In this document: positions 62,075-64,000 of the stretch, piece by piece
Layout: every line of letters begins with the position of its first letter
Position numbering within the stretch: the first letter of the stretch is position 1
From: Dryas octopetala
Taxonomy: Eukaryota; Streptophyta; Magnoliopsida; Rosales; Rosaceae
Assembly: GCA_963921425.1 (NCBI GenBank)
Contig: OY992840.1
Location: 4,404,501-4,468,500 of the forward strand
Direction of reading: 5' to 3'
DNA length: 64,000 nt
Notes under the pieces: generated by a model
The model's input: only the letters and a program-made list of their open reading frames with translations
The model's database searches: none
Told to the model about the DNA's origin: nothing
Program-made: the position numbers and the translations under genes

Positions 62075-62254
62075 TGTAAAAATGCTTTAGGAGAATAATT
62101 TTTCTGATGATTTTATTCTTCTCATTTAGAGGAATTATATAGGATTACAGATATACAAGTATGGTAAGTCAACTACACAAATTAAGCTACATAATCCCAC
62201 AAATCTCTCTCTTACAAATCTCTATAATATCTGCACAATTGACTCACTTCAACA
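62075..62254 (-). repeat. 5' LTR of the copia element
   Basis: 180 bp; see the partner LTR at 57768-57947. Confidence 0.93.
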
Positions 62255-62259
62255 ATAAT

Positions 62260-62650
62260 TAAAGCTTCTCCAAAAAAAAACTTATTACTATAACTAATTA
62301 TAAGTGGGAAGGCGATTAACTTATATATGATGTTCCTTAGAATTTAAGAGATTCACGCTGCTATGTAGTTGGTGTCAACCACCAAGAGTTGACGCCCCAC
62401 ATATAATGCAAAGTCAATTAGGTCCCCTAAACTTCCTTCCATTAATCTAATGAAGATGTCTTTATCTTTAAAAATTCTTCAAACCTCAAACCATGGCTTG
62501 CTTTAATCATGCACTGGATGAAGTTTTAAAGTCGCAAGCTTTCATTGATATTCATTCTTTACAAGCATTGTAGTCACCACTATACGAAAGACATTGATAC
62601 AACTAACATTGCCATTTTCTAAGAAAACCCAATAAAAGAGTCATTTTCAA
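62260..62650. other. 3' UTR of the USP-like gene and intergenic DNA
   Basis: AT-rich, with no gene. It lies between the copia and the convergent end of the USP-like gene. Confidence 0.6.
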
Positions 62651-63689
62651 CTAAGCCAGAAGCCAGAAATTCTTGTGAAGTTTGGTGGTGATCAAGTACC
62701 CTCCCAGTTTCTTGCTCTTTCTCCTCACTGCAATCGTCATGCATGCCGCATATTGTATGCAGTAGTCCACAACCTCGCCGGAAGCTCTGCTCCTTGTCCA
62801 CCTATTCACTAGCTTCCACCATATCGACCTCTTTCTTTTCTGCCCAAGAACAAGTAGAGACACCCTTTGCCTCTTTGCTTCTTCCACTATTTTTGGTCCC
62901 CTTTCTTTCCCTTCAAGCAATGCCACCTCCACTTGCACCTATTCAATAGTCAATACAAAGATTCAATAGTCAATACAAAGCATTCAATATTGGAACCCTT
63001 TCACATTTGTTTAATAATAACATCTACTTGTATGCATATAGTTACCATCTCAATGAGTGATGTATATTTACTGAAAATTTAATTTTGAAAATATAAAGTA
63101 AGCAAGATTCATATATAACTAGTTTTTCTCTGATACAGAAATAAATTGGGGAAAAGCAAACAATTTGATACACTTACCCCAGGCCTTCTTCTTTGACACA
63201 CATTTTTCATAGAGTGAAGAAGTTCAAAAGCCCTTGAATGAAGCTGCCCATTTGAGTCTGCACCTAAACCAATCGTACTTTTACTATATTAGCCTCACAT
63301 ATTTCTGCAATAACAAACATAATTATTATTATGACCAAGAAGAATGTCAGCCTCACACCTTGTTTAGAGGGCTGAGCAACATGAACAAGTACAATGGTGT
63401 CCTGGCTCTGTACAGTGTGGGACAGTGCCCATTCAAGAGCTCCCTTAGCTTCAAAGCTTGAGTCCACAACCACCATTATCTTGTTCCCAATTTCATGCCC
63501 ATTTTCTCCTCTGCTATCTGCACTGAAGCCACCATCTCTGCCACTGCTCAAAAACTCTGTTTTTTGATGATGATCATCAGCTTTGACAGAACGTGATCTA
63601 GAGGTGGGTTTTGATCGAAAAGACACCGAATGGATTGGGAAACAAACAGTGGCACGGCCACCACACAATCTTGCATATTTCCTACTCAT
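62651..63689 (-). CDS. Universal stress protein-like (adenine nucleotide alpha hydrolase fold)
   Basis: Three exons, 63689-63359, 63263-63178 and 62938-62651 (phases 1 and 0), give 234 residues. The USP fold begins at about residue 70 with KIMVVVDSSFEAKGALEWAL, followed by DTIVLVHVAQPS. Later strands are VEVALLEGKERGPKIVEEAK and SLLVLGQKRKRS. The C-terminus ends in CMTIAVRRKSKKLGGYLITT. The N-terminal 65 residues are basic and Ser/Arg-rich. I do not see the full GxxGx9GS ATP loop, so nucleotide binding is uncertain. It matches the plant family represented by AT5G17390, which neighbours ER-ANT1 in Arabidopsis as it does here, apart from the inserted copia. The role is unknown; such genes are often stress-responsive. 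Confidence 0.88.
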
Positions 63690-64000
63690 TTTGTTTACAA
63701 TTCAGGCTTAATATTTTGGTGGGAAACTGCCTGCTGTTATATAAGATGCAAGGATAAAGGCCAAGTTCTATATATATATATATCATGGTTGTGGCCATTG
63801 TACATGGTCTGGTGCGACTTGGAAGTTTGGAACTCTTTTTTTGTTTTTTGTTTCAAAGGTCATCAGTTCCGTACTTCGTTTATTTGTTTTGTTTTCTATG
63901 TGGTAGGCCACGTCTTGAACGTGCTTGCCATGAATTTGTAGGCTTCATGATTCATTCCCATACATCCCACACTAGTAGACTAGTAGAATAGTGGTTGAGT
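63690..64000. other. Promoter side of the USP-like gene
   Basis: A TATATATATATA run at about 63769-63782 lies 80-90 bases upstream of the ATG and could serve as its TATA region. No other gene is supported. Confidence 0.5.

Larger units (their letters stand above)
57768..62254 (-). mobile_element. Young Ty1/copia LTR retrotransposon lacking a recognisable gag
   Basis: Two 180-bp LTRs (57768-57947 and 62075-62254) with TG..CA ends differ, by eye, at a single base. ATAAT flanks both sides (57763-57767 and 62255-62259). In minus-strand sense the 5' LTR is followed at once by a PBS, and the 3' LTR is preceded by a purine tract. Pol is a single open frame with protease, integrase, reverse transcriptase and RNase H in copia order. 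The space between the PBS and pol is only about 660 bases and holds no gag-like sequence, so the element probably needs gag supplied from elsewhere. Confidence 0.93.

Overview
The window is nuclear DNA of a flowering plant, almost certainly a eudicot. The evidence is multi-exon genes with GT-AG introns, close matches to Arabidopsis proteins, AT-rich intergenic DNA, GA/CT microsatellites, an intact Ty1/copia element and many small inverted-repeat transposons. I cannot fix the genus from sequence alone. There is one 200-base assembly gap (2694-2893).

Layout. 1-494: last exon of an SH3-domain protein (SH3P family). 0.5-10 kb: gene-poor, repeat-rich DNA with a 715-bp Mutator-like fold-back element (7465-8179). 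10.1-11.1 kb: a Dof transcription factor (OBP4/DOF5.4 type) with a short upstream ORF. 14.8-36.7 kb: the gene-dense core, holding a BASL-like 'gar2-related' gene (-), MPB2C (+), BASL (-), the 27-exon HRQ1 helicase (+), a tRNA-Ile(AAU) (-) and ASPGA1 asparaginase (+). 37.1-38.6 kb: a hAT-like element with a long-TIR Mutator-like element nested inside it, each with its own target-site duplication. 38.8-41.2 kb: two convergent cytosolic sulfotransferases. 42.5-46.0 kb: GAUT10 galacturonosyltransferase (-). 47-54.5 kb: repeats, including fold-back elements, a broken chimeric copia and a 2.2-kb element full of AAATTTCG motifs. 55.4-57.4 kb: ER-ANT1 adenine nucleotide carrier. 57.8-62.3 kb: a young, complete-ended copia with intact pol but no recognisable gag. 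62.7-63.7 kb: a universal-stress-protein-like gene (-).

From remembered Arabidopsis locus numbers, MPB2C, HRQ1 and ASPGA1 correspond to the neighbouring genes AT5G08120, AT5G08110 and AT5G08100. ER-ANT1 and the USP-like gene correspond to AT5G17400 and AT5G17390. OBP4 and BASL lie close together in another part of Arabidopsis chromosome 5 (AT5G60850 and AT5G60880). The window therefore looks like a less rearranged version of segments scattered in Arabidopsis.

The most interesting point is biological. The stomatal polarity gene BASL and a BASL-like paralogue sit on either side of the microtubule/plasmodesma gene MPB2C. The two share an N-terminal WR motif before a phase-1 intron, an SFAFP (FxFP-type) motif cut immediately afterwards by a phase-2 intron, and a common EWxGSPV C-terminal block. 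This suggests that BASL arose by local duplication of the gar2-like gene. Open-frame reading alone gives wrong ends for both proteins; the exon models here restore the full C-termini.
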